Source of the DNA: Leeuwenhoekiella parthenopeia
GTDB lineage: Bacteria > Bacteroidota > Bacteroidia > Flavobacteriales > Flavobacteriaceae
Direction: 5' to 3'
Assembly (NCBI RefSeq): GCF_020782115.1
Contig: NZ_JAJGMW010000009.1
Span: 93,085-157,084, forward strand
Length of the DNA stretch: 64,000 nucleotides
The notes below the pieces were generated by a model, which was given only the letters and a program-made list of their open reading frames with translations, ran no database searches and was not told the origin of the DNA. The stretch's first letter is position 1; each line of letters begins with the position of its first letter. Both the position numbers and the translations under genes were made by a program. Of the stretch, positions 45,838 to 54,934 are shown one piece after another.

Positions 45838-47799
45838 TGGATTATTTTACTTTGTAATCTTAATTTTAGGGATGATTCGCAGGGTTGTCATACTGCATCC
45901 GATGTAGCCTGAGGTTGTGAATTGCTTTAGCTGCGCTGAACCTCAGAGTTTGGCCGCAGTATATTTTTGGGGTAGATTGCGAGCAATGTGTTTTTTAAAA
46001 CTGAAGGCTGTTATTTAAGGTTGCAGAATCCTATTTTAGAGGATGATTTACAGGGTTGTGACAACAAAAAAACCACGCTTCCGGTTTGTGAATTGCTTTC
46101 AGAATCCTATTTTAGAGGATGATTCACAGGTCAATCTCATTAAAACCTTACTCTAATGGCGTTGTGAATTGCTTTCAGAATACTAATTTTAGTGAGGATT
46201 CACAGGATGCATTATGTGTTGTGGAAGGTCTCCCGGGTTGTGAATTGCTTTCAGAATCCTAATTTTAGGGATGATTCACAGGGGTAGTTTTTTAAAGGCC
46301 CGGACCAGTTTAGTTGTGAATTGCTTTCAGAATCCTAATTTTAGGGATGATTCACAGGATCTTTAGTTGAAGGGGATTTGGTCACTTTGTTGTGAATTGC
46401 TTTCAGAATCCTAATTTTAGGGATGATTCACAGGTTGTCCTGATCTTTTTTAATCTCAATATGCGTTGTGAATTGCTTTCAGAATCCTAATTTTAGGGAT
46501 GATTCACAGGCAGAAATGCTCTACCCCTTTTTGCTCATCAGTTGTGAATTGCTTTCAGAATCCTAATTTTAGGGATGATTCACAGGGAGTGACACAGATG
46601 GATGAAGAGGAGTATGGTTGTGAATTGCTTTCAGAATCCTAATTTTAGGGATGATTCACAGGACTTAGACAGTCGGTCATATAGGGTACAAAGTTGTGAA
46701 TTGCTTTCAGAATCCTAATTTTAGGGATGATTCACAGGGCGATGATCGTGCAAAAGCCATCATCAAAGGTTGTGAATTGCTTTCAGAATCCTAATTTTAG
46801 GGATGATTCACAGGATTGCATTGTCAATATGGTAGCTATAATCAGTTGTGAATTGCTTTCAGAATCCTAATTTTAGGGATGATTCACAGGAAGAAAACGC
46901 CGCCGGTCTTAAGGCTGCCGGTTGTGAATTGCTTTCAGAATCCTAATTTTAGGGATGATTCACAGGAAAGCTGCGCGGTAGATGACTACAACGCGGTTGT
47001 GAATTGCTTTCAGAATCCTAATTTTAGGGATGATTCACAGGATTCGGTTATATCGCCGCCGTGACGGTCTGTTGTGAATTGCTTTCAGAATCCTAATTTT
47101 AGGGATGATTCACAGGAAACGATTGTATGCAATGTGTGGCAGTGATGTTGTGAATTGCTTTCAGAATCCTAATTTTAGGGATGATTCACAGGAAATAGCT
47201 ATTACAGGGCGTATTGATTATAGTTGTGAATTGCTTTCAGAATCCTAATTTTAGGGATGATTCACAGGACAAAGTTCAATCACTACTATAAACGTAGGGT
47301 TGTGAATTGCTTTCAGAATCCTAATTTTAGGGATGATTCACAGGGGCAATCAGTTTATTTACAAATTGCTTTCTGTTGTGAATTGCTTTCAGAATCCTAA
47401 TTTTAGGGATGATTCACAGGCTGTGTGCTGCACGTATGCCGTAAACTATAGTTGTGAATTGCTTTCAGAATCCTAATTTTAGGGATGATTCACAGGCTAT
47501 TTAAAAATGTGGGCCTTTTGCCCTAAGTTGTGAATTGCTTTCAGAATCCTAATTTTAGGGATGATTCAAAGGGTATGTATCTTTTTTCTACCGGAACCTG
47601 CTGTTGTGAATTGCTTTCAGAATCCTAATTTTAGGGATGATTCACAGGGTACCAGTAACAGTTACCTGTTAGTTTAAAGTTGTGAATTGCTTTCAGAATC
47701 CTAATTTTAGGGATGATTCACAGGGCTGTACTCATTTTTAATAGTTTTGGTTAGTTGTGAATTGCTTTCAGAATCCTAATTTTAGGGATGATTCACAGG
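45838..47799 (+). CRISPR. Type II-C CRISPR array, 46-nt repeats, ~30-nt spacers
   Basis: The repeat is 46 nt, starts GTTGTGAATTGCTTTCAGAA and ends GATGATTCACAGG, with the two ends complementary (TGTGAAT / ATTCACA). Repeats start every 76 nt (sometimes 75): 46085, 46161, 46237 and so on to 47754, i.e. 23 regular repeats. The 46085 and 46161 copies carry substitutions, and 47527 has one base changed near its 3' end (TTCAAAGG). Two more degraded repeats lie to the left: one at 45838-45883 whose 5' half is lost, and one split between 45914-45928 and 46024-46054. Decay on the left marks the old end, so new spacers enter on the right beside cas2. The plus-strand orientation is the one whose repeat 5' half pairs with the tracrRNA found at 53578-53597. 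Confidence 0.98.
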
Positions 47800-47907
47800 A
47801 TACCCGGCGTAAAAACCTGGTATCCTGTTTTTTATGGTATTTTTTAGAAATAAAAAAATAGTCTTTATCAAAAGGTCTCGACTGCGCTCGACCTGACATT
47901 TTCATTT
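47800..47907. promoter_or_regulatory. Putative leader between array and cas2
   Basis: AT-rich 60 bases next to the youngest repeat (47830-47875, with runs of T and A), followed by an inverted element GGTCTCGACTGCGCTCGACC at 47872-47891, a kind of sequence often scattered in flavobacterial intergenic DNA. As the array grows at this end, this should contain the adaptation leader. Confidence 0.5.
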
Positions 47908-48279
<372 letters not shown>

Positions 48280-48310
48280 TTATCGACCACCTGATTATAT
48301 GCTACAGCCA

Positions 48311-49210
48311 TCAGCTAAAATCAGGATATAAAATCTTTCGGCTATTGCCAAGAAAACAGTCATATAAGCTGCTGGTGGTACGGCTCATCGCCACCATTAG
48401 CGGACTTTGCTTACCATCAATAACAACATCCATGGCCGGTATGGTGAGCAATACGGCTTTTAAATCCATCGTCAATTCTTCCAGGTCTTCACCGGCTCGA
48501 ACCATTTCATAAACCAGGCTATCTACATAAGGCCTGTAGGGTTCCATCACATCATCGGCCAGGCAAAAGGCATTGTATTTGTTTTTATGAAAAATACCTA
48601 CCGAAGGAAGCATCCCGCTACTCACCAAAGCCCGGGCGGTTACAGCCCGTAAAATGGCATACCCGTAATTCAACAGATTATTTGGAGGGACCCCTTTTTG
48701 ATTCCGGCTAAAACCGGGGACTTCTTCAAACAGGTTTTGGAAATAATAAGCAGCAGCTATAGCCTCATGATTTATTGTATCCCCACTTTTGACCTCCGTG
48801 GCCCATCGCTCCAGTTTTAGGCTATTTTTGCGGTGCAAACGCAAATGAGCGGCCTGGTTGCCGATTTTGGTCTGTACCGTCTGTTGCCATAGGTTTTTCT
48901 TAAGCGGTACACTGGCATTGAGCTGATGCTTGATACGTTCGGTCTGTTCGCTATGGCCCACCAGCGGTTGTAAAAAAGAGCAGGGTAGGTGCTGTTTGTC
49001 GCAGGTAATTACGGCAGTTTTATTTTGAACCAGCTTCATCAAGAGTCCGTTTGTGATGGTGATCTGGGAATCCTCAAGCACGATATAGCCTAAATCTTCG
49101 ATGGGGATGGTCGCCTCCTTCTTGTCTTCCTGCGGAAAGTTTACCACCAATTGTTCATTGCGGGTACTTAAATAGGCCGGGTTGCCGAAAAAGAGGGTGC
49201 GTTTAATCAT
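48311..49210 (-). CDS. cas1: CRISPR-associated integrase Cas1 (type II)
   Basis: 299 residues. N-terminal beta domain (RTLFFGNPAYLSTRNEQLVV, TIPIEDLGYIVLEDSQITI), then the helical catalytic domain with LNYGYAILRAVTARALVSSG (Glu-region), GIFHKNKYNAFCLADDVMEPYRPYVD (His and Asp). Type II-sized and with the type II motif order. Overlaps the end of cas9 by eight bases, so translationally coupled. Confidence 0.95.
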   Translation of the reverse strand: MIKRTLFFGNPAYLSTRNEQLVVNFPQEDKKEATIPIEDLGYIVLEDSQITITNGLLMKLVQNKTAVITCDKQHLPCSFLQPLVGHSEQTERIKHQLNASVPLKKNLWQQTVQTKIGNQAAHLRLHRKNSLKLERWATEVKSGDTINHEAIAAAYYFQNLFEEVPGFSRNQKGVPPNNLLNYGYAILRAVTARALVSSGMLPSVGIFHKNKYNAFCLADDVMEPYRPYVDSLVYEMVRAGEDLEELTMDLKAVLLTIPAMDVVIDGKQSPLMVAMSRTTSSLYDCFLGNSRKILYPDFS

Positions 49211-52200
49211 TCTTTAAATTTATTTTGCCTAAAATAGAAACCTCAAAGTCTATCCCTTCATAAAGAAAATTCCAGCTTTCTGAGGTATTCAATTTGAGTA
49301 AAGGGGTTTCGCCTTCTACTTCTATAGTTGATGCGACTTTTTTGAATTTGTCCATTTCAGTTTTTATTTCTACAGCTTTTTCTTTACCTACAGTTCTGAC
49401 AAGTCTTTCCATTCTGAAATCATCCCAGCTATTCATTTTGAATTTCCGTCTTTGAAAATCTTCATTTCGACTTTTGATATCATCGATAGACAAATCCTCA
49501 ACGACTTTAGGTAAACCTAAATCCTTTTCATAGCTCCAAAGTAATTCGTCCTTTTTCTCCTTAACCAAATCATCTAAATCGTTGTCAGCAGTAGCTGTCA
49601 AATGATATTTGAGCCAAAGGCTCCCATTATCAATTTTAGAGATTTTATATAGTCTGTTTTTTTGAAATTTTAAGTCGTGTCGTTTTTCGTATTCTGAATC
49701 ATTATTTAGCACGATAAGATTTTGTCCTACTTTCAATAAGAGTTTTTTGTATTCCGATTTTTCAGGATAATATTTAGAAACAAAGAAATCGATATCAAAC
49801 TTCCTTTTTTCCCTAAAAACTTCCGCAATTTGGTAGGCGTGAACTTGAAGTAATTGTCTTTGATTACTATTTGGTTCAAACAGCATTATACCATAAGGAA
49901 TAGAGCCACTTTCTGCATAATAAAAGTTCTTGTAGTCTTTATCGCTTCGAAAGTCTATTCTTTCTTTTACCTGCTTGCCTGCTTTTTTCTTTATACGAAC
50001 GTGCCTTATGGCATTTCCCTGCCAATCCTTGATAGTTTTGCTGCCAAGTTGCTTTTCAATTAGTTTAGCCAGTGCAGGATCGACGATATCGTTTAGATTG
50101 GATTTATTGATCTTTTCGATGGGCTCGCGCTTTACATAAATAAATTCTTCATCTCCCTCTTTGTAAAGCCAGTCGGAATTATCCTCGTTTCGCTTTGGCC
50201 CGCCATCTTCATAACGCTCTACATCCCTGATTTTCCCCAAGAAAGAATCTTTAAATAGGGTAGCCCGGATGGTATCGCCTTGTGCTATTTTGGCATCATA
50301 CACAATATTTTGACCATTACGCTTCAAAATCTTCTTATTGCCATCTTCATCGACCTTAGGTTGAATCTTACCTGCCTTCCGCACTTTTTTAAATGTCTGT
50401 GTGGTCACATTATCTTTTGTGTAGTTATACACCAATGTCTCATTTTCAACCGCCCTTTTTACTTTTTGGACATCGAAATCTGAATGGGGTGTATAGCTCA
50501 ATTGTTTTCCTGATTCATCCTTGAATTTGTACATTTTCTTGACCAGCTTGTCCCTTCTTGACGCATTGGATGGGATATATGTGAGTACTGCGGCGTCAAT
50601 GGTGTGATGTGTATGCTTTGCTCTATCCTTTGGGTTGTCTTTATCTTCAAGACCGAGCATTTTTCGGAATTCTGCGGTCACGCGACCTTTTTGGACGCTT
50701 ACTCTATTAAAATAGGTTTTGAGGAACTCTCTTGCATATTTGCTGATGTTTTGCGTATCGGTTAGCTGGCGTTTTGCTCTTTTATCACTTACATCTTCCC
50801 AAGTGAACCTCTCTGCCTTTTCTTTCCAATAGTCAAAGTGCATTTTAAAGAAATGTTTATCCTGTATTCGTGTATTTTTTGTTTTTTCATCTTCTACACC
50901 TTTTGGCTTTTGTCTTGATTCAAATGCAATTTTAAACCCGTCCCTTATATTTTCCCATTGTTTCAATCTAGGCGCAATGGCGGTTCCTATTCCCTCAACA
51001 TCCTTTTCAAAATTGGGCAGGTGCAACGGAAATTCAGTTTTCTTGATATTAGTGTTGTAATGCTGAAAAGCAACGGTTTGGTTTGCCAATGTGTTATCGG
51101 GTAGGATTTTTCTAGGTATGGTATGCTCAATATTGATTGCGGTTGAAAAAAGCTGACTTATGGCGATCATCTTACCAGTGTACATACATTGCCCCTTTTG
51201 CTCCATCCAGAGTTCATAGCGTTTGATCGCATTGTTTTCTTTCAGTATGTCCTTTCGGTCGAGATTTTTTTGGGAATTGCCTTTTTCGTCTTTGGTTTCT
51301 TGAAAAACCTGCTCGTCCCATAATTCAAACTGATGGATGCTTTCTTCCACATTTAATGTTGGCTTTTCCTTGGTTTTATAATCCTGTAGAAACTCACGGA
51401 TTTTATTTCGCTTTGACTCCCGCTGTTTTTGAAATTTCTCAATGGCAATGCGTTTATTGTTATCGTTCAAATCACGGGCGATTTCAACCACGACTTCCGT
51501 ATCCTTATCAATTTTTCCTTCGATGATGAGCTGGTTCACTAATTTTCGAAGCACACTCATTGCCTTATTGAACATTGGGTTTTTGATGGAATTGGTTTGC
51601 GACAACGGCAATATCTCCATATCGGTATCTCTATACTTTATCGGTGAACCATAAATATTCTCTCGGTTGGAATGATGGTATAGGGGCTTATTGAGGTGTA
51701 TCTCATTTTCAACAAGTTTGTTTTCAAAAATATCCTGAAGGTTTTCCAATTTTCTAAAGGCTCTATGGGAATCATAGAAGAATTCTTGGTACTCAAGGCC
51801 CACTTGATTGATTAATTCTTCTTTATTCTCAAATCTCTTCCATTTCTGCTCACCAAAATGATTGCTGCAAGCCTGTTCAACAGCATTTTTATCGGAATCC
51901 TTAAGTGTGTAGCTGAAATCTTTATGAGCAAAAAGATGATTTTCTTCACCATTGTTAAAAGCCTCTACTTCGCCTTTGTATTTTTCTATGAGACTGTTTA
52001 CAATGGTAATAATCCTCTTTCTTTCTCTGTAAACTTTATTGGCCTCATCTAAAAAGGAAACTATCTTATCCTTGTTTTTTTCAAATTCATCACCTAGAGC
52101 TTCAGGAATATTTGCTAAAAGAACCGCATCATTGTATAAATAGCCATCCTTTAAAAGCGGAATGATTTTCCTTAATACGTACTGACTCAGATTACCGTAA

Positions 52201-53552
52201 CCTTGGGGTAAGTTATTCTTTATGATAACCAATGGCGAAACTTCGGAGGATTCACCTTTACTTTTTTTGATGATGGGCTGTAGTTGAAGCTTTTCACTTC
52301 CAAATTTCGCAAGAGCGTCCTCATCAAACTCAGTTGTATTATGCCAAATATCCAACACGGAGTATCCAAAATAATTTTTTGGCATTGTACTGATGGTGTA
52401 TTGCTCGATCTGGGTCAAATCTTGTTTTGCCGTGTCACCAAAAAGTTTTATAATGCTTTTGCAAAAAGGCATACCGGCAATAGTGGTTTCATACGTTTGC
52501 TTCTTGCTGTCTAAAGGATAGTTGTAAATTTTCTTTTTTCCATAAAAGCGGTCTACCGTTTTTCTTACGTCTTCAAATTTGAAATTTTTGTCTTTTTTAA
52601 GGAATACAGTCTCATATAATTTATTCCGATAAGTTTGTGGCAAAAATTCAAATTCATCATCCTCGCCTTTCTTTACTTTAATAGTATTGATGAATTGCCA
52701 TGCGCGTGATATTTCGAATAAGGGATGGGATATTGCACAACGTCTCTTTTTTGGCTCCAGAGTACATTTTCCAATTGTTCCTTTTTGCGTTTTCAAAGGT
52801 TGCTGCCAGATGATAGCTTTGTGTAAACCCCTTACAAATTCGTCTTCAAATTCTTTTTTTGTATTTTGCTTTAAAGAAAATCCCTGCTTCCTCAGAATAT
52901 TTAGCAGCTCTTCTTCATATTCATCCCTGTATGGATAATTGTCTCTGGCCCTAATGTTTTTTTCTAGATATTCTTTTTGAAGTGCTTCTGCAATTGTTCT
53001 ATGACTGGCAAGTGCCTCTTGAAAACCACTTTCCTTTCTCCTTTCAATCTGTTTTTTGGTCTCTTTATTGGTTTCGCCAATATCCTTAAAACCTCGTCGT
53101 TGGACAAGGTGATATAATGCCCTGCCCAATTCCATTGGTGTCAACTTCTCATCCAAAGCTTTTACTCGTAATTCGTATGGATTTTTATAATTACTTCCAT
53201 TGTTAAAACTAAAATTACAAGCGAGCCACTTTTTAAAATCTAGATTATCAGGAAAATTCTTTGACTTACCTTTTTTGTATTCTGACCAATTTTTGATTTC
53301 CTTTTCATCTAATGGAACCATTGAATGCCTTTTTAATTCATTAAGCAACAAAGTTTTACGATATTTTCTAGCTTTGATAGGATTTCTTTTTAATCTTGCT
53401 TCACGCCTATCTTTAGTTGGAGAAGAATAGCCAGATGTTCCTTTAACCATCCCTGAATTAAAAATTATGGAACCAAAATCTATAATTTCTTCTTGTTCTC
53501 GTAAGAACCACCCCAAAGAGGAAGAGCCTAAATCCAACCCTAGTTTTTTCAT
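49203..53552 (-). CDS. cas9: CRISPR effector nuclease Cas9 (type II-C)
   Basis: 1449 residues, in the size class of Bacteroidota II-C Cas9. RuvC-I at the start: LGLDLGSSSLGW with Asp7. An arginine-rich bridge region follows (KDRREARLKRNPIKARKYRK). RuvC-II VVVEIARDLND at about residue 687, HNH INIEHTIPRKILPDNTLANQ around residue 808 with the catalytic His, and RuvC-III HHTIDAAVLTYI around residue 985. All catalytic residues I can check are present, so it should be an active nuclease guided by crRNA:tracrRNA. The ~460-residue C-terminal part would contain the PAM-interacting domain. No csn2 or cas4, as expected for II-C. Confidence 0.98.
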   Translation of the reverse strand: MKKLGLDLGSSSLGWFLREQEEIIDFGSIIFNSGMVKGTSGYSSPTKDRREARLKRNPIKARKYRKTLLLNELKRHSMVPLDEKEIKNWSEYKKGKSKNFPDNLDFKKWLACNFSFNNGSNYKNPYELRVKALDEKLTPMELGRALYHLVQRRGFKDIGETNKETKKQIERRKESGFQEALASHRTIAEALQKEYLEKNIRARDNYPYRDEYEEELLNILRKQGFSLKQNTKKEFEDEFVRGLHKAIIWQQPLKTQKGTIGKCTLEPKKRRCAISHPLFEISRAWQFINTIKVKKGEDDEFEFLPQTYRNKLYETVFLKKDKNFKFEDVRKTVDRFYGKKKIYNYPLDSKKQTYETTIAGMPFCKSIIKLFGDTAKQDLTQIEQYTISTMPKNYFGYSVLDIWHNTTEFDEDALAKFGSEKLQLQPIIKKSKGESSEVSPLVIIKNNLPQGYGNLSQYVLRKIIPLLKDGYLYNDAVLLANIPEALGDEFEKNKDKIVSFLDEANKVYRERKRIITIVNSLIEKYKGEVEAFNNGEENHLFAHKDFSYTLKDSDKNAVEQACSNHFGEQKWKRFENKEELINQVGLEYQEFFYDSHRAFRKLENLQDIFENKLVENEIHLNKPLYHHSNRENIYGSPIKYRDTDMEILPLSQTNSIKNPMFNKAMSVLRKLVNQLIIEGKIDKDTEVVVEIARDLNDNNKRIAIEKFQKQRESKRNKIREFLQDYKTKEKPTLNVEESIHQFELWDEQVFQETKDEKGNSQKNLDRKDILKENNAIKRYELWMEQKGQCMYTGKMIAISQLFSTAINIEHTIPRKILPDNTLANQTVAFQHYNTNIKKTEFPLHLPNFEKDVEGIGTAIAPRLKQWENIRDGFKIAFESRQKPKGVEDEKTKNTRIQDKHFFKMHFDYWKEKAERFTWEDVSDKRAKRQLTDTQNISKYAREFLKTYFNRVSVQKGRVTAEFRKMLGLEDKDNPKDRAKHTHHTIDAAVLTYIPSNASRRDKLVKKMYKFKDESGKQLSYTPHSDFDVQKVKRAVENETLVYNYTKDNVTTQTFKKVRKAGKIQPKVDEDGNKKILKRNGQNIVYDAKIAQGDTIRATLFKDSFLGKIRDVERYEDGGPKRNEDNSDWLYKEGDEEFIYVKREPIEKINKSNLNDIVDPALAKLIEKQLGSKTIKDWQGNAIRHVRIKKKAGKQVKERIDFRSDKDYKNFYYAESGSIPYGIMLFEPNSNQRQLLQVHAYQIAEVFREKRKFDIDFFVSKYYPEKSEYKKLLLKVGQNLIVLNNDSEYEKRHDLKFQKNRLYKISKIDNGSLWLKYHLTATADNDLDDLVKEKKDELLWSYEKDLGLPKVVEDLSIDDIKSRNEDFQRRKFKMNSWDDFRMERLVRTVGKEKAVEIKTEMDKFKKVASTIEVEGETPLLKLNTSESWNFLYEGIDFEVSILGKINLKND

Positions 53553-53566
53553 ATCATATTATTTTT

Positions 53567-53596
53567 TATATTTACAATCTGAAAGACAATTCACAA
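53567..53596 (-). promoter_or_regulatory. Promoter of cas9, overlapping the tracrRNA anti-repeat
   Basis: On the minus strand TTG (53594-53596), 19 bases, TAAATATA (53567-53574), a partial match to TTG-N19-TAnnTTTG placed just before cas9. The same eight bases read TATATTTA on the plus strand, close to a -7 box for the tracrRNA. The two promoters therefore share bases, and the cas9 -33 element lies within the anti-repeat. Confidence 0.5.
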
Positions 53597-53657
53597 TAAG
53601 GCCATAGAGCCACAGAGAAAATCTTAACCACTGCTTCGGTAGTGGTTTCTTTTTTTT
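53578..53657 (+). ncRNA. tracrRNA of the Cas9 system
   Basis: Divergent from cas9. The anti-repeat TCTGAAAGACAATTCACAAT (53578-53597) is complementary to the first ~19 bases of the CRISPR repeat with a one-base bulge. After a linker (53598-53625) comes AACCACTGC-TTCG-GTAGTGGTT (53626-53647), a 9-bp stem with a UUCG tetraloop, and a T-rich tract (53645-53657) that acts as terminator. The plus-strand box TATATTTA at 53567-53574 would place the start at about the first base of the anti-repeat. Start position is inferred; identity as tracrRNA is very likely. Confidence 0.9.
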
Positions 53658-53664
53658 AAATATA

Positions 53665-53703
53665 AATGATAAACGCTATATCATTTTACAGAATCCCGTA
53701 AAA
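53665..53703. repeat. Two palindromes after the tracrRNA
   Basis: TGATAAACGCTATATCA (53667-53683) is an imperfect palindrome, directly followed by TTTTACAGAATCCCGTAAAA (53684-53703), with TTTTAC / GTAAAA ends. A near copy of the second, in the opposite orientation, begins the repeated block at 59032 and related ones occur at 61248 and 62331. Could be a regulator site (an XRE protein is encoded at 58484) or a recombination remnant. Confidence 0.4.
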
Positions 53704-54746
53704 AACAGTTATTTAGGAGGATTTGTTTTTGAAAATGATTCTCTTTTCCATATTTAAACACTAAAAATCCCTAAAACAAATGATTTAGGTAAGGGGAATA
53801 AACCCCATTTCCCTCCATTCCGCCAAAAGCTTCATTTCAGGAAAAGAGGTTTATCCCAAAATCTTGAACCCAATCCTGAAAAAGGATTGCGTTCGCCTGA
53901 TCCTGCTGACTTCAAGTTTGCGTTTTTCCTTGAAACCTTTTTACCAACTTCAAACCGGTAGTTCAACATCCTGCACAGCACCCGTTTCCTTTTCGTTTAA
54001 GAACTAAAATTTAGCCGGAGCCGCTTTGCATAATCAGGCTCACTTCGGCCCTGCTCCCTGCAGGCCCTTGTCGCACTTTTTATAAAAGCTCTTTCTTGCT
54101 AAATTTTAAAAAGTGGTAGGGTCGAAAAGGAAACGCGATGGCGCTATGGGAAGTAAATGGAATTGCATTTGGGATTGTATTTTTCGTTGGCCTGATACTA
54201 AAATACCCGGTAGTTGATGCGTTCTGCGCTGATATGTACAGTAAGAAAAACGCTCCGGATATAATAAGTAAATGGGTTTGCTTCTCATTTAATTTGCAGG
54301 CATTTGCAATCAAAATTAATGGGAATTTTTTATCTAAATTGGAGTGGAAAAAGTAGCATTTTGGGGAGCGAAGCGAAGGAAAATGTATAGCAAGAGGGTA
54401 ACACGCTGCGCGATGTTATGGGATACATTTTCTGGGTCAAGTTGCTGATAATCATATTATTACGATTTATCGTAGTTGATTGATCTTCAGAGTTTTGCGA
54501 CAAAAGCGATGCGAGCCCTTAGTTTTAGTGAAGATTTTGCGACAAATCGATCTAATCTGCTAGCGTTGCAAGGCTGAAGACTTGTTTTAAAAACCAAAGT
54601 ATTCTCAAATTTTGATGATTAATTTCAAACGATACCTAGGGTTATAATGAACTGGATAAAAGCAGACTTGAAAACCGGGATGGAAGGGATTTCTAAGTAT
54701 TTGCGTTTACCATTCACTCGTGTACGTTTTACAAGCTTTTGCATGT
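53704..54746. other. Non-coding stretch between tracrRNA and dCas12f guide region
   Basis: About 1 kb with no convincing gene. Two overlapping open frames at 54080-54356 are antisense to each other and neither resembles a known protein. Small features: AATCCTGAAAAAGGATT hairpin at 53872-53888 and a 12-base direct repeat TTTTGCGACAAA at 54493-54504 and 54535-54546. The region looks like degraded mobile DNA. Confidence 0.4.
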
Positions 54747-54890
54747 TTATGTCGTTTATCTGTTCCTAACAATTCCTTTTTACTTAATCTTTAAGGGAAG
54801 GGTTGTATATGCTGCGTGCATTTAGTGAGTGCAATTAAGATACCTCACCTTACGGGTGTACAAGCACCCTCTATTTACGTTTAAAATTCA
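54747..54890 (-). ncRNA. Candidate guide RNA of the dCas12f-sigma system
   Basis: Minus-strand sequence starting ~45 bases after the dCas12f-like stop codon. It contains GGGTG-CTTGTA-CACCC (54854-54869), then GTAAGGTGAGGTATC, and CTCAC (54825-54829) able to pair with the GTGAG in that segment (54844-54848). This order (GGGnTGCTTG hairpin, UAAG, then a GAG-type helix closed by CUC) is the core of Cas12f tracrRNA scaffolds as I remember them. Downstream CTTAA-AGA-TTAAG hairpin and AAAAGGAATTGTTAG mimic the repeat:anti-repeat fold ending in GGAAUGCAAC before the guide of Cas12f. The guide would then be about 20 nt at 54747-54766. Ends are inferred. Confidence 0.6.
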
Positions 54891-54934
54891 AAAGTTTTCA
54901 GTTCAACGTTATCTTCCAGATTATGTACAAAAAC

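Noticed and set aside
45838..45883. The degenerate leftmost repeat as a tracrRNA anti-repeat
   Set aside because: It has the same orientation as the repeats and its retained part is the repeat 3' half; the true anti-repeat is at 53578-53597.
46879..47064. Open frame inside the CRISPR array
   Set aside because: It is made of repeat and spacer sequence and has the 76-base periodicity of the array.
54080..54356. Antisense pair of 60-77-residue open frames
   Set aside because: They overlap on opposite strands, have no recognisable motif and no promoter or context supporting either.
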